DNA of 64,000 nt from Aureispira sp. CCB-E (GTDB lineage: Bacteria > Bacteroidota > Bacteroidia > Chitinophagales > Saprospiraceae), in assembly GCF_031326345.1 (NCBI RefSeq), contig NZ_CP133671.1, forward strand, positions 7,041,501-7,105,500. Direction: 5' to 3'. This document shows positions 36,794-45,623 of the stretch, piece after piece. A model generated the notes under the pieces. That model saw nothing but the letters and a program-made list of their open reading frames with translations. It had not been told where the DNA came from and did not search any database. Every line of letters starts with the position of its first letter. Position 1 is the stretch's first letter. Position numbers and translations under genes: made by a program.

Positions 36794-36948
36794 CTTCAAA
36801 TCTCCTCAGCTCCAAAACTTACCTCCAAAAACATTAACTATTGATTTACAAACTCTTAACACATTATTAACTATTTTATTTTGTTATGATATAGGTATTC
36901 ATCAACTAAAAAAAGTACTATTTGTTACTTAAAAGCAAAATTATAGAT

Positions 36949-36956
36949 TACTTTTG
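36949..36956 (+). promoter_or_regulatory. -7 promoter box upstream of the methyltransferase gene
   Basis: TACTTTTG matches TAnnTTTG. A TTTG at 36921-36924 precedes it by 24 bases. The implied leader is about 170 bases. Confidence 0.4.
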
Positions 36957-37134
36957 TAGTCTGTGTGCAAATTTGTAATGAATAGAGTATCATCTATATC
37001 TAAAAAATCTATAACTTTTGGACGTTCCAACAAGTAGCTAATATTTATACAAAGACCAACAGATAATTAAGCTTATATCGTCAAAAAACGATGCACAACT
37101 TGCAGGTTACAATCGTCCAACCAAAATTCAAAAC

Positions 37135-37692
37135 ATGGGTGCAATAAAATTTTTCATACAAGGCATCAAACACTTCAAAGAAGTGGGTACCTTTTCCAGA
37201 TCTTCTCATTTTGTAGGGAAAACGATGACAAAAGACAAGCATGTTGACTTTAGTACTGCAAAATGTATTGTTGAACTAGGGGCTGGAGATGGACCTATTA
37301 CCAAACAAATCTTGAAAAAGATGGCTCCAGATGCAAAACTGCTCTGCTTCGAAATTAACGATAAATTTTATGAAGAATTGCAAGAAAAATTTGGGCACGA
37401 TGAGCGTATTACGATCATTAATGATGACGCCAAAAAATTAGGCGATTACATCCGTCAAGCAGGTTACGAAAAAGCAGATGCTGTGATTTCCGCGATTCCT
37501 TTTGTGATTATTCCCGAAGATGACATTATAGAAGAAGCACACAAATTCTTAAAAAAAGGAGGCAAATACGTTCAGTTACACTACTCTTTGGTAGCAAAAA
37601 AACGTTACGAGCGTATATTTAATAATATGGAGATTGATTTTGTCATGCTCAATGTACCTCCTGCATTTATTCACGTTTGTGAAAAACTCTAG
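37135..37692 (+). CDS. Class I SAM-dependent methyltransferase (phospholipid/rRNA-adenine methyltransferase-like)
   Basis: The 185-residue protein has a Rossmann methyltransferase core. Motif I is VELGAGDGPITKQIL (about 45-60), the acidic residue after beta-2 is in LLCFEIND, the third-strand motif is INDDAKKL, and motif IV is ADAVISAIPF. The N-terminal part (FIQGIKHFKEVGTFSRSSHFVGKTM) resembles bacterial phospholipid N-methyltransferases of the PmtA type and the related KsgA-like fold. Substrate is unproven; a lipid head-group or small-molecule target is an inference. It is monocistronic with a clear terminator. Confidence 0.82.
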   Translation: MGAIKFFIQGIKHFKEVGTFSRSSHFVGKTMTKDKHVDFSTAKCIVELGAGDGPITKQILKKMAPDAKLLCFEINDKFYEELQEKFGHDERITIINDDAKKLGDYIRQAGYEKADAVISAIPFVIIPEDDIIEEAHKFLKKGGKYVQLHYSLVAKKRYERIFNNMEIDFVMLNVPPAFIHVCEKL

Positions 37693-38110
37693 TTTGATTT
37701 TACTGTTCATCATCATAATTTATAGGCACTCTTTTGAGTGCCTTTTTCTTTATATATTAGCAACCAAAATAGTACGATTCAAGAAGGCTTCAGAAAAAAT
37801 TACATAATACGCTTCTTTGCCTGATTACTTTAAATTTATTTTGTTATTAATATCTACCCCACCAACCACTAAATTCAATTGCCTTCCATGGAACATTGGT
37901 TAGTGGAAAATACCAACCTCTATCTCATCAATAGCTTGTGCTAAACAGCAACAACAAGGTTCTATAAGTAGAAACAAGCTATTTTAGATTCTGTATACTG
38001 ACATAAATTTGCCCATACAATAGCAATAGTAGTTCGTTAAAGCCTCTGCATTTTTTATCATATCAAGTGCTTGAGCATCATCAGATCCACCGCACTATAT
38101 CTCAATTTAT
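37693..38110. other. Intergenic region with a long dyad and a promoter box
   Basis: Besides the terminator, 37866-37906 forms a nested palindrome (CCACTAA/TTAGTGG, CAAT/ATTG, TTCC/GGAA). TAAATTTG at 38004-38011 is a -7 box for the histidine kinase gene. No ORF is visible. Confidence 0.5.
37724..37748 (+). terminator. Intrinsic terminator
   Basis: AGGCACTC (37724-37731) pairs perfectly with 37736-37743 over a 4-base loop, followed by TTTTTC. Confidence 0.85.
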
Positions 38111-40018
38111 ATGAAATCTAAATATTTTATTTTAGCGTTACTTTTATTCGGAACAGTAACCAACCAAGCTCAGAACCAAGCTCATATTGATAGTCTGATA
38201 CAATTAGCCCAAAAAGAAACCATTGTAATCACAAAGGTTAAACTACTCAACCAAATTGCAAAAATGTATCGCTATTCGAACCCACAAAAAGCTATTGAAT
38301 ACAATCAAAAAGCAATCTACTTAATTCCCAAAGACTCTTGCGATAAACTTGGCAATTTATATAGTACGATGGGAACCATCTATGGGCATATTGGCGAATT
38401 ATCACAGACATTGTTTTACTTAGATAGTGCCGCAACCTTATTCACTCGTGCAAAGAGTTTTGATAAATTAGCTTCTATTTATAGTAATATGAGTGCCACT
38501 CATTTTTTTATGAGTGCGTTTCAAAAAAGCGCTGAATATCTATATAAAAGCATTCGAATTAACGAACAGTTTGGCGATACAGCAGGACTAGCCTATAATT
38601 TCGCAGCTTTGGCAGCGATGAAATATGAACTAAAAGAATTTGAAGCTTCTATTCAAATGGGCAGAAAAGTACTGGAACAATATCCTCTCCAAAATGAATT
38701 CTTATTCATGGGAAATACGTCCCTAAATATTGGTTTAGCCTATTCAAGTATCAATAAAGTCGACACGGCTCTATTTTACCTAGATCAGGGCTTGGACTAT
38801 TTTGAGAAAGAAAATTATCTAGGTGGAAAGGCTAAAATTTACAGCGAAAAAAGTTCGTTATACCTCAAACACCAACAAATAGATTCTGCCAAACAGTACA
38901 TTCATAAAGCTCTAAGTCTCAAAGAATATATTACAGATCAAAATCAGAAGTTAGACATTCAAATGAGTTTGGCGAATATCTATTTTTATGAAAATAACCA
39001 TTCTAAAAGTATACAACTGTATGATACAGTAAGAAAAGTAGCACACAAGATTCCTTATAGGGCAATTGAAAAAGCAGCTTTAGAAGGACTGATTGATAAT
39101 TATCAAGCATTAAAACAATATGCTAAGGTCGCTGAATATTTGCGAGCGTATATTGTATTAAAAGATACCATTCTGAATGCCGAAAAACAACAGCAGATTA
39201 AAGAAATGGAAATCAAATATGAAACCAATAAAAAAGAACAAGAAATCGCATTACTGGCAAAAGACCGTGACATTCATGCTCTAAATGCCTTGCGAAACCA
39301 ACAATGGGCATATAGTGCTTTTATTATCTTGATTTTAGTCCTTTTAATCTCCTTCTTGTTGCTCCGACAAAATAAACTCCGTGCCCAGCAAAAAACAGCA
39401 CAATTAAAACATCAACTGCTTAGAAATCAAATGAATCCTCATTTTATTTTTAACGCCTTGACAGCCATCCAAAGCTATGTCTACGAAAACAATCCCAAAG
39501 CCGCAGGAGTATACTTATCTTCCTTTGCCAAACTGGTTCGGGCTATCCTCGAAAATTCAAGAAAAGAGTACATTACCCTAGATAAGGAAATTCAGTGGCT
39601 CGAAAATTATCTAAAATTACAATTACTGCGTTTTGATCACCAGTTTGAGTATCAAATTAACCTTGACCCACAATTAGACTCCTACGAATTGTTGATACCA
39701 CCTATGTTAACGCAGCCTTTCATTGAGAATGCCTTAGAGCATGGTCTTAAAAACATTGACTACAAAGGAAAAATTACAATTCAATTTACAATCGAAGCAA
39801 CGCAGCTGTTAAAAATAAGTGTTGAAGATAATGGCATTGGTTATTCGCCCCCCTCCTCCCACGCTACCTCAACTCATAATTCTTTAGCAACTAAAATTAC
39901 CCAAGAGCGACTTTTATTTTTAAATAAAAATCAAGCAAACGACATCCACTTTTCTATAAAACCAGCACAACCTTCTGGGACTATTGTTTCTTTTATCATC
40001 CCTCTTAAATCTATTTAA
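38111..40018 (+). CDS. TPR-containing sensor histidine kinase (LytS/His_kinase type)
   Basis: The 635-residue protein has a signal peptide (about 1-20). A large periplasmic array of TPR-like helices spans about 30-390, then comes a coiled coil and one TM segment (about 397-417, AFIILILVLLISFLLL). The cytoplasmic kinase is of the LytS/YehU family. The phospho-accepting His444 lies in QMNPHFIFNALTAIQ, the N-box is QPFIENALEHGLKN and the G-box is VEDNGIGY. It would sense a periplasmic protein or peptide through the TPRs and phosphorylate the LytTR regulator whose ATG begins one base after its stop codon. The pairing is certain from position; the signal is unknown. Confidence 0.93.
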   Translation: MKSKYFILALLLFGTVTNQAQNQAHIDSLIQLAQKETIVITKVKLLNQIAKMYRYSNPQKAIEYNQKAIYLIPKDSCDKLGNLYSTMGTIYGHIGELSQTLFYLDSAATLFTRAKSFDKLASIYSNMSATHFFMSAFQKSAEYLYKSIRINEQFGDTAGLAYNFAALAAMKYELKEFEASIQMGRKVLEQYPLQNEFLFMGNTSLNIGLAYSSINKVDTALFYLDQGLDYFEKENYLGGKAKIYSEKSSLYLKHQQIDSAKQYIHKALSLKEYITDQNQKLDIQMSLANIYFYENNHSKSIQLYDTVRKVAHKIPYRAIEKAALEGLIDNYQALKQYAKVAEYLRAYIVLKDTILNAEKQQQIKEMEIKYETNKKEQEIALLAKDRDIHALNALRNQQWAYSAFIILILVLLISFLLLRQNKLRAQQKTAQLKHQLLRNQMNPHFIFNALTAIQSYVYENNPKAAGVYLSSFAKLVRAILENSRKEYITLDKEIQWLENYLKLQLLRFDHQFEYQINLDPQLDSYELLIPPMLTQPFIENALEHGLKNIDYKGKITIQFTIEATQLLKISVEDNGIGYSPPSSHATSTHNSLATKITQERLLFLNKNQANDIHFSIKPAQPSGTIVSFIIPLKSI

Positions 40019-40019
40019 T

Positions 40020-40769
40020 ATGCGTGTCATAATTGTTGATGATGAAGCAAGGGCAAGAAAAGCCCTTCGCCAGACAATCCTACTCTATACTCCACACCTT
40101 GATATTGTTGGTGAGGCACACAGTGTCCCCTCAGCTATCGAGAAAATCCGAAACCACCAACCCGATTTGGTACTGTTGGATGTTCAACTAGGTGATGGCA
40201 ATGGTTTTGATGTTCTAAACAAGACCAAACCCTATTCTTTTCAAGTTATCTTTATAACGGCTTACAATCAATATGCTGTAAAAGCATTCAAGGTAGCAGC
40301 TATTGATTATATACTCAAACCCATTGATCCAGAAGATTTTTTGACTGCTATAAAAAAATCGCAAGAACAAAGTTATCAAGAGAAACTAGAAGAGCGCCTA
40401 GATTTATTTTTACAACAAGTAGATTCTACGCCAAAAGTTATTAAGAAAATAAGCCTAAAAACATTAGATAGCATTCACATTATCAATATAAAAGATATTA
40501 TTTACTGCCAAGGTGAGGGAAATTACACGACCTTTCATCTCCTAAATCAGGAAGAAATTATTGTGTCAAAAAATTTACGAGAGTATGAAACCTTGCTTCC
40601 TAGTCAACTCTTTTTGCGTACCCATCAATCTTTTCTGGTCAACTCTGAACACATCCTTCGGTACGATAAACGAGATAATCAGGGACTAGTTTGTTCACAA
40701 AATCATCACATTCCTGTTTCCATAAGAAAGAAAGAGGCTGTCTTAGAATTTTTAAAAAAATTATACTAA
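40020..40769 (+). CDS. LytTR-family response regulator
   Basis: The 249-residue regulator has a receiver domain (1-120) with acidic pocket Asp7/Asp8, phospho-acceptor Asp54 in LVLLDVQLGDGNG, conserved Thr/Ala near ITAYNQYAVKAF, and Lys in YILKPIDPEDF. A C-terminal LytTR DNA-binding domain (about 145-249) shows the DIIYCQGEGNYTTFHL, ILVSKNLREYE-type and FLRTHQSFLVNSEHI blocks. It is translationally coupled to the histidine kinase (one base between stop and ATG), so the frame's upstream extension to 39984 is ignored. Targets are unknown; the lipoprotein gene 230 bases downstream is a candidate. Confidence 0.94.
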   Translation: MRVIIVDDEARARKALRQTILLYTPHLDIVGEAHSVPSAIEKIRNHQPDLVLLDVQLGDGNGFDVLNKTKPYSFQVIFITAYNQYAVKAFKVAAIDYILKPIDPEDFLTAIKKSQEQSYQEKLEERLDLFLQQVDSTPKVIKKISLKTLDSIHIINIKDIIYCQGEGNYTTFHLLNQEEIIVSKNLREYETLLPSQLFLRTHQSFLVNSEHILRYDKRDNQGLVCSQNHHIPVSIRKKEAVLEFLKKLY

Positions 40770-40855
40770 AACATCGCATTTCATTGTAACTCCAACGCTT
40801 TTTAGTCGGCTATCGGCGCTTTTTTATTACTAGAGTTTCTTCATGTAGAATCGCC

Positions 40856-40863
40856 TATTTTTG
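40856..40863 (+). promoter_or_regulatory. -7 promoter box of the small lipoprotein gene
   Basis: TATTTTTG matches TAnnTTTG, 133 bases before the ATG at 40996, so this gene is probably transcribed apart from the two-component operon. Confidence 0.4.
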
Positions 40864-40995
40864 TAATAACAACAGATGAAGTAAATCTTTATTGTTATCT
40901 GTATAAATAGGTACCTATCAATTGAATCTAGTCGAATAAAGCTGAACAACGACTCAAAACAACCTAGTAAGCGCTTCATTAACTAAATTTATAAC

Positions 40996-41544
40996 ATGAA
41001 AAAGAATTTTTTTGTTGCTCTTATCGCCTTATTGCTTGCTGTAACCTCTTGTGAAAAGGAGGAAATTTTGGAAGTAACTACTGGTGAAGAATCAACTGTA
41101 GAAACATTGGCAGCCAATAGTAATTTTAGAGGAACTGCTAGCACGGTTTTAAGACCCTATGTCGTCGCTACGGGACCTTGTTATGGCACGTCTCACTCTG
41201 GCAATTCTTATGAAACATTGGTGTATGTAACAGGAACCAAACCTTATCATAGAAAAGTAACCGTGTTTGGGTGGAGAAATGCCAATATGTCCTCTATTCC
41301 CAATACTTATACAATTGATGTTCCTGCTAACTCAACCACTTCTAGTCGAATAAACACCTTCTCTAACGCAACGATGCGCTACCATTCTATCAAAGTAGAA
41401 GTTGACAAAGTACTCAAACAAGATGCTTCTGGGCAATGGGTAACAGACAACTCATCGAGTACAACTACTGCGACAATTCCTGTTCAAAACTGCTACGATA
41501 GTAGCGGTGGTGGCGGTGGTTTTGGTTTTAGTCCTTCTCTCTAA
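40996..41544 (+). CDS. Lipoprotein of unknown function with Gly-rich tail
   Basis: The 182-residue protein has a lipobox signal (ALLLAVTSCEKEE). The mature protein is Ser/Thr-rich and beta-type, with one central globular stretch (RPYVVATGPCYGTSHSG) and two further Cys-flanked segments. It ends in SSGGGGGFGFSPSL. No family is recognised. It lies directly downstream of the kinase/LytTR pair and has its own promoter-like box. Surface exposure is possible but unproven. Confidence 0.75.
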   Translation: MKKNFFVALIALLLAVTSCEKEEILEVTTGEESTVETLAANSNFRGTASTVLRPYVVATGPCYGTSHSGNSYETLVYVTGTKPYHRKVTVFGWRNANMSSIPNTYTIDVPANSTTSSRINTFSNATMRYHSIKVEVDKVLKQDASGQWVTDNSSSTTTATIPVQNCYDSSGGGGGFGFSPSL

Positions 41545-41556
41545 CACCTATAAAGC

Positions 41557-41597
41557 AAATGCAGCTTGAAATCGAATTTTCAAGCTGCATTTTTTTA
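41557..41597. terminator. Bidirectional intrinsic terminator
   Basis: A perfect 15-bp stem (41557-41571 with 41578-41592, 6-base loop) has T after it on the plus strand and A before it. It serves the plus-strand lipoprotein and possibly the convergent acyl-CoA ligase gene. Confidence 0.85.
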
Positions 41598-41611
41598 TCA
41601 GATGAACGACA

Positions 41612-43429
41612 TTAGTCGTTGTAAATACTAGCAATAACGTCTTTGTAATCGGATAAAATAACACGACGCTTCAATTTCATGGTTGGTGTCAAATGTCCAG
41701 AGTCTACATCCCAAGGACCAGCAACTAGCTTAAATTTCTTAATTTGTTCTACTTTGCTAAAGTTAGGATTCAGTTTGGTCACTAATTTTTCAAAATACTC
41801 CAACACTTGCTTATCTTCCAACATCGCTTCTTTAGAACTTACATTGATGCCTTTTTTCTTGCACCATTGTTCCAATGTATCCATAGCAGGTAAAATTAAA
41901 GCAGAAACAAATTTTCTATTATCACCAATAACCATGACTTGTTCCACTAAGAAATCTTCACGAAAAATTCCTTCAATTGGCGCTGGAGCAACATATTTTC
42001 CTCCTGAAGTTTTTAACAATTCTTTTTTTCGATCGGTTATTTTAAGAAAATCAATGCCATTTTTTCGAATTAACTTACCAACATCCCCTGTCAAGAACCA
42101 CCCATCTGCGGTAAATTCCTCTGCTGTTTTTTCTGGTTTGTTGTAATACCCCATCATTACATTTGGTCCTTTAACCATAATTTCTCCAGCATCGGGACCA
42201 TAAGCTTCTTCATTCACATCAATACGAACCGTTACTTTTGGAATAATTGGTCCAACAGTTCCCAACAATGCCAAATTTGCCTCATACCCGCTCACAGCAA
42301 TTGCAGGCGAAGTTTCAGTCATACCATAGCCCTCACGAACGGGCACACCTATGGCTGAAAAGAATTGCGCCATTTTGCGCGGGCAAGCAGCCGCCCCAGT
42401 CAAAATTCCTTTGACACGTCCTCCTAGATTTTCACGGACTTTGCTAAATACAATTTTATCAGCTAATGCCCATTTGACTGAATTAAATCCAGAAGGTTCA
42501 AAATCATAGGCATATTGATTGGTCAGCCCCTCTGCCCAGAAGAATATCTTTTGCTTTAGAGGACTACCTTCTTTCGCTTTCGTAACAATTTTTTCATATA
42601 CTTTTTCTAATAAACGAGGTACTGTGGTGAAGAAATGCGGACGAACTTCTTTTAGACTTTCTCCTAAAGTATCAATACTTTGGGCATACATGATACTTGC
42701 TCCCATATACATATAAGCATAAACAACCGTACGCTCAAAGACATGGCACAACGGCAAGAAACTCAAAGCAACATCACCTTTTTTGATGGGAACCAAAGGT
42801 CCCACAGCTAAGATATTGCTCAAAATATTATTGTGCGACAACATTACCCCTTTTGGATTACCCGTTGTTCCAGACGTATAGATCAAAGTTGCCAAGTCTT
42901 CTGATTTGATACCTGCTTTTATTTTCTCAACCGGTGCCAAATCTCCATCGGTATGAATCGTTTCCCAATGGTGCACATCATTACCTTTGCCATCTTTTTC
43001 ACCTTCTACCTTATCAAAGGTAAAAATCCCCTGCAAACTAGGAATATCAGGGTGTGCTTTTCGTACTTTTTCTAACAAATCCCCATGTCCCAAAAAGCAA
43101 TATTTGATACTTGCATCATTAAAAATATACACATATTCTTTAGGACTTATGGTTGGGTAAATTGGCACATTAATCACCCCAATTTGAGCCATTCCAATGT
43201 CCATGATATTCCATTCTGGTCGATTATTATGAGAAATCAAAGCGATTTTATCCCCTGGTTTCACCCCCATTTGCAACAAACCCAAACTAACTTGGTTTGC
43301 CAATTTTATAAATTCTTCGGTACTATAGCTGTAATTATGACCTTTGATGTGCTTTCCGCCAATAGATGCGGCTAAGGGTCCTTGTTCTAATTGGTAGTAG
43401 GGGATATCAAATAATCTCGTAGGATTCAT
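41612..43429 (-). CDS. Long-chain acyl-CoA synthetase (AMP-forming)
   Basis: The 605-residue enzyme activates fatty acids to acyl-CoA through an acyl-adenylate. The ANL-superfamily motifs are complete: P-loop LIYTSGTTGNPKGVMLSH, gate motif GYGMTETSPAIAVSG, the adenylate-binding WFLTGDVGKL, and DRKKELLKTSGGKYV with the catalytic-lysine end region LTPTMKLKRR. This length and the KGVMLSHNNILSN block fit the FadD15/long-chain ligase group common in Bacteroidota. It is monocistronic; chain-length preference is not readable from sequence. Confidence 0.93.
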   Translation of the reverse strand: MNPTRLFDIPYYQLEQGPLAASIGGKHIKGHNYSYSTEEFIKLANQVSLGLLQMGVKPGDKIALISHNNRPEWNIMDIGMAQIGVINVPIYPTISPKEYVYIFNDASIKYCFLGHGDLLEKVRKAHPDIPSLQGIFTFDKVEGEKDGKGNDVHHWETIHTDGDLAPVEKIKAGIKSEDLATLIYTSGTTGNPKGVMLSHNNILSNILAVGPLVPIKKGDVALSFLPLCHVFERTVVYAYMYMGASIMYAQSIDTLGESLKEVRPHFFTTVPRLLEKVYEKIVTKAKEGSPLKQKIFFWAEGLTNQYAYDFEPSGFNSVKWALADKIVFSKVRENLGGRVKGILTGAAACPRKMAQFFSAIGVPVREGYGMTETSPAIAVSGYEANLALLGTVGPIIPKVTVRIDVNEEAYGPDAGEIMVKGPNVMMGYYNKPEKTAEEFTADGWFLTGDVGKLIRKNGIDFLKITDRKKELLKTSGGKYVAPAPIEGIFREDFLVEQVMVIGDNRKFVSALILPAMDTLEQWCKKKGINVSSKEAMLEDKQVLEYFEKLVTKLNPNFSKVEQIKKFKLVAGPWDVDSGHLTPTMKLKRRVILSDYKDVIASIYND

Positions 43430-43633
43430 ATAGTTTTGAATTGTTTTTGGTAATTTAAAGTTATTTGCGGTGCAAAAAATAGCTGCATAGGAAAAATAAG
43501 TAAAATATCGTACAGAACCAATATTTTTAAAAATAAAAGCATTTCCTAAACGTATCTTTTTTTACATTGTTACATTCTTTTAATTGTTGTCTTTGTAGAG
43601 CACATCTTTCATTTTTTTGAAAAATAATTATTT

Positions 43634-44542
43634 ATGTTTGCTGGCTTAATTTTTATCCCTTCTTTTATTCTTGCTGCTGTTATATTTCTATTGGCGTATA
43701 ACAACTATGTCCTCTCATTTTCTACTATATGGATTGCTGTTGTCCCTTTCTCTATAGGACTTGGAGCTTATATTGTGCGTAATGGACTCAACGAATGGTG
43801 GTATGTACGACACCCTCCAGGACTCAGTGAGCTAGAAAAAAATATCTTGGCTCGCTTTTTTCCTTATTATAGAAGATTGAGTGTTCAGCACAAAAAAAAG
43901 TTTGAAGATCGCATCTCTGTTTTTCGTTTGCAAAAGCAATTTCAAATGCGCCTCTTAGACAAAATACCAGGCGATATGCAATTGTTAGTTTCGGCAACAG
44001 CTGTTCAACTAACAATGGGACTCGAAGATGAAAAAGAGATTCTTGATAATTTAGGTATGGTCGTTCTTTTTCCAAAAGAATTTATTACTCCAGACATCAA
44101 TACGCAGTTACATTATGTTGAGTTTAATACGGATGTTTTTTCATGCCTACTCCTAGCCATTAATTTCTTCACCAAAGGTATTAGAGATCCCGAACATTAC
44201 TATCACTCAGGGCTACACGGTATGGCCAAGGCATTTAAAATTAAATATGGCTATTCTGATGATACCATTCCTTATGAAGATAAAAAAGAACTGCTAGTCA
44301 AACTACACCATTTAAGAGAATTTGAAATTGGCTACCAGTTTTTATACACGGGTTTGCCGTCCATGGAAATCTTTGAAATGTGTACAGAACATTTCTTTCA
44401 AATTCCTACCAAGATGCAGGAACACTTGCCAGAGGTTTACCGATACTTTATGGATATATACCACCAAGACCCTAGCAATGGCAGCAATCCTATTATACAA
44501 AATATTTCATCCAACTTAGATGATAATTTAGAAGCGGCTTAA
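43634..44542 (+). CDS. MtfA-family (zinc-peptidase-like) membrane protein lacking the HExxH motif
   Basis: The 302-residue protein has two N-terminal TM helices (about 5-24 and 30-50) and an MtfA-like cytoplasmic domain. The family's C-terminal block is clearly kept (FEMCTEHFFQIPTKM…YRYFMDIYHQDP), including the third zinc ligand candidate Glu252 in TEHFF. The VVLFPKEF strand also matches. Where active members have HEFAH, this protein reads H195-G-M-A-K199 (SGLHGMAKAF): the catalytic Glu and second His are gone. It is therefore a probable pseudo-peptidase. MtfA proteins act on regulators such as Mlc in enterobacteria; no such link can be assumed here. Confidence 0.75.
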   Translation: MFAGLIFIPSFILAAVIFLLAYNNYVLSFSTIWIAVVPFSIGLGAYIVRNGLNEWWYVRHPPGLSELEKNILARFFPYYRRLSVQHKKKFEDRISVFRLQKQFQMRLLDKIPGDMQLLVSATAVQLTMGLEDEKEILDNLGMVVLFPKEFITPDINTQLHYVEFNTDVFSCLLLAINFFTKGIRDPEHYYHSGLHGMAKAFKIKYGYSDDTIPYEDKKELLVKLHHLREFEIGYQFLYTGLPSMEIFEMCTEHFFQIPTKMQEHLPEVYRYFMDIYHQDPSNGSNPIIQNISSNLDDNLEAA

Positions 44543-44675
44543 GGTTATTACTTACATTTAAACCTATTTTTTCATCCAACATTTTTTGCACTAAAAAGAC
44601 CTCATTCACTAATTATAATAGATAAGATCGGACTAGTTATTTGCTCCCTTATTTCAGTAATAATACTCCATTGAT

Positions 44676-44757
44676 TAGCTTTGTTACTCCCTACGATCGT
44701 GAGCTCGCATAGCTCGGTTCACTGCTACTGCGTGGTTTCAACGGAGTAATGAATAAG
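44676..44757 (+). repeat. Dispersed intergenic repeat, full-length form (reference copy)
   Basis: It starts TTAGCTTTGTTACTCCC, has a central GAGCTCGCATAGCTC hairpin, and ends GTGGTTTCAACGGAGTAATG. A TACTCC just before it and GGAGTA near its end are inverted. It sits immediately before the terminator of the MtfA-like gene. The copy at 13052-13117 is nearly identical. Confidence 0.8.
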
Positions 44758-44758
44758 A

Positions 44759-44795
44759 AAACCTTCTAGAAAAACTAGAAGGTTCTTTATTTTTT
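44759..44795 (+). terminator. Intrinsic terminator
   Basis: AACCTTCTAG (44760-44769) pairs perfectly with 44775-44784 over a 5-base loop and is followed by CTTTATTTTTTT. It is downstream of the MtfA-like gene and the repeat. Confidence 0.8.
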
Positions 44796-44837
44796 TACCA
44801 AAAAGGCAGTTGAATGGGATACTATATGTATTCAATA

Positions 44838-45116
44838 TTAATTTTCTGGATTACCACAACCACAAGCTTGGCATTCTTGTAATGTTTCAAAAACAGCATC
44901 ATAACCAATATAAATATAAGGCTCACACTGTTGAGTAGTAGGATTGAAATAATACTTATATTCTGCTCCTGTACCACACCATCCCATATCTGGAATCATC
45001 TCGCATTTAAGACGACATTCATTTATGTGTTCGGTGCAAGAGCTATCTTTTTCGCAACTAGCAAAGAAAAAAAACGTCATTACGAATAGAATTACTCTAA
45101 AATATTTTGTAATCAT
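44838..45116 (-). CDS. Small lipoprotein with a Kunitz/BPTI-like cysteine frame
   Basis: The 92-residue protein has a lipobox signal (FFFFASCEKD, lipid on Cys21). The mature part matches the Kunitz inhibitor pattern. Cys38 and Cys47 are spaced exactly as BPTI Cys5 and Cys14, with Gly before Cys47. EYKYYFNPTTQQC corresponds to the RYFYN…C strand, and CEPYIYIG is spaced like CQTFVYGG. An F-E-T-x-x-E-C end has extra Cys85/Cys87. The residue equivalent to BPTI Cys38 is Tyr72 and the following loop is three residues shorter, so one canonical disulfide must be missing or re-paired. Protease inhibition is a hypothesis only. It lies 46 bases downstream of another small lipoprotein gene. Confidence 0.65.
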   Translation of the reverse strand: MITKYFRVILFVMTFFFFASCEKDSSCTEHINECRLKCEMIPDMGWCGTGAEYKYYFNPTTQQCEPYIYIGYDAVFETLQECQACGCGNPEN

Positions 45117-45162
45117 AATAAAGTCTATTTAGGATAATAAGTAATGTTGTTAGAAAGTTATT

Positions 45163-45570
45163 CTAATCTCGTTCAAAAAGAATACTAGGACCATCTACTG
45201 CTGGGCTATTAGACAAGATCAATTTGCCATTGTCAAAACTAATGTCATAATCATAATCTATAGACGCCAACTTTACCTTTGTACCATTCATTATATAAGT
45301 ATCCGTTGTATTGCTCTGTATGGGCATGTGCGAATTATTCAATGCAACGTTTATGACTACATCAACAGTACCATTGCTATTAAATGTCCAAGTAACATCG
45401 TCTTTATTATAATTTTCCAGACCAGCTAAACCTGCCGAATATTGCATTAAATTCCATTCTCCATGCAAACGATTGGAAGGTGAATTTATAGGTTCCTCTT
45501 TTTTGCAACTTGAAAACATTAATACAGCCAAAAGACTTAACAAAGCTAATTTCCATATTCCTTTTATCAT
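45163..45570 (-). CDS. Small lipocalin-like lipoprotein
   Basis: The 135-residue protein has a lipobox signal (AVLMFSSCKKEE). The mature part starts with HGEWNLMQYSAG, the G-x-W motif that opens lipocalin-like beta-barrels. Alternating strands follow (DVTWTFNSNGTVDVVINV, DTYIMNGTKVKLA) and it ends with ILFERD. This pattern is common among small Bacteroidota 'lipocalin-like domain' lipoproteins. Ligand is unknown. It is probably co-transcribed with the Kunitz-like lipoprotein downstream and lies 53 bases after the large T9SS protein gene. Confidence 0.75.
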   Translation of the reverse strand: MIKGIWKLALLSLLAVLMFSSCKKEEPINSPSNRLHGEWNLMQYSAGLAGLENYNKDDVTWTFNSNGTVDVVINVALNNSHMPIQSNTTDTYIMNGTKVKLASIDYDYDISFDNGKLILSNSPAVDGPSILFERD

Positions 45571-45623
45571 ATTTTTTTGATTTTCTAAAGGTGATCAAAT
45601 TTGATTTTTTTTGAAGCAATTGT

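Larger units (their letters stand above)
36687..37134. other. Intergenic region between divergent genes
   Basis: It contains the divergent promoter boxes listed for mce and the methyltransferase. Nothing else is recognised; the long leader before 37135 shows no clear riboswitch. Confidence 0.6.
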
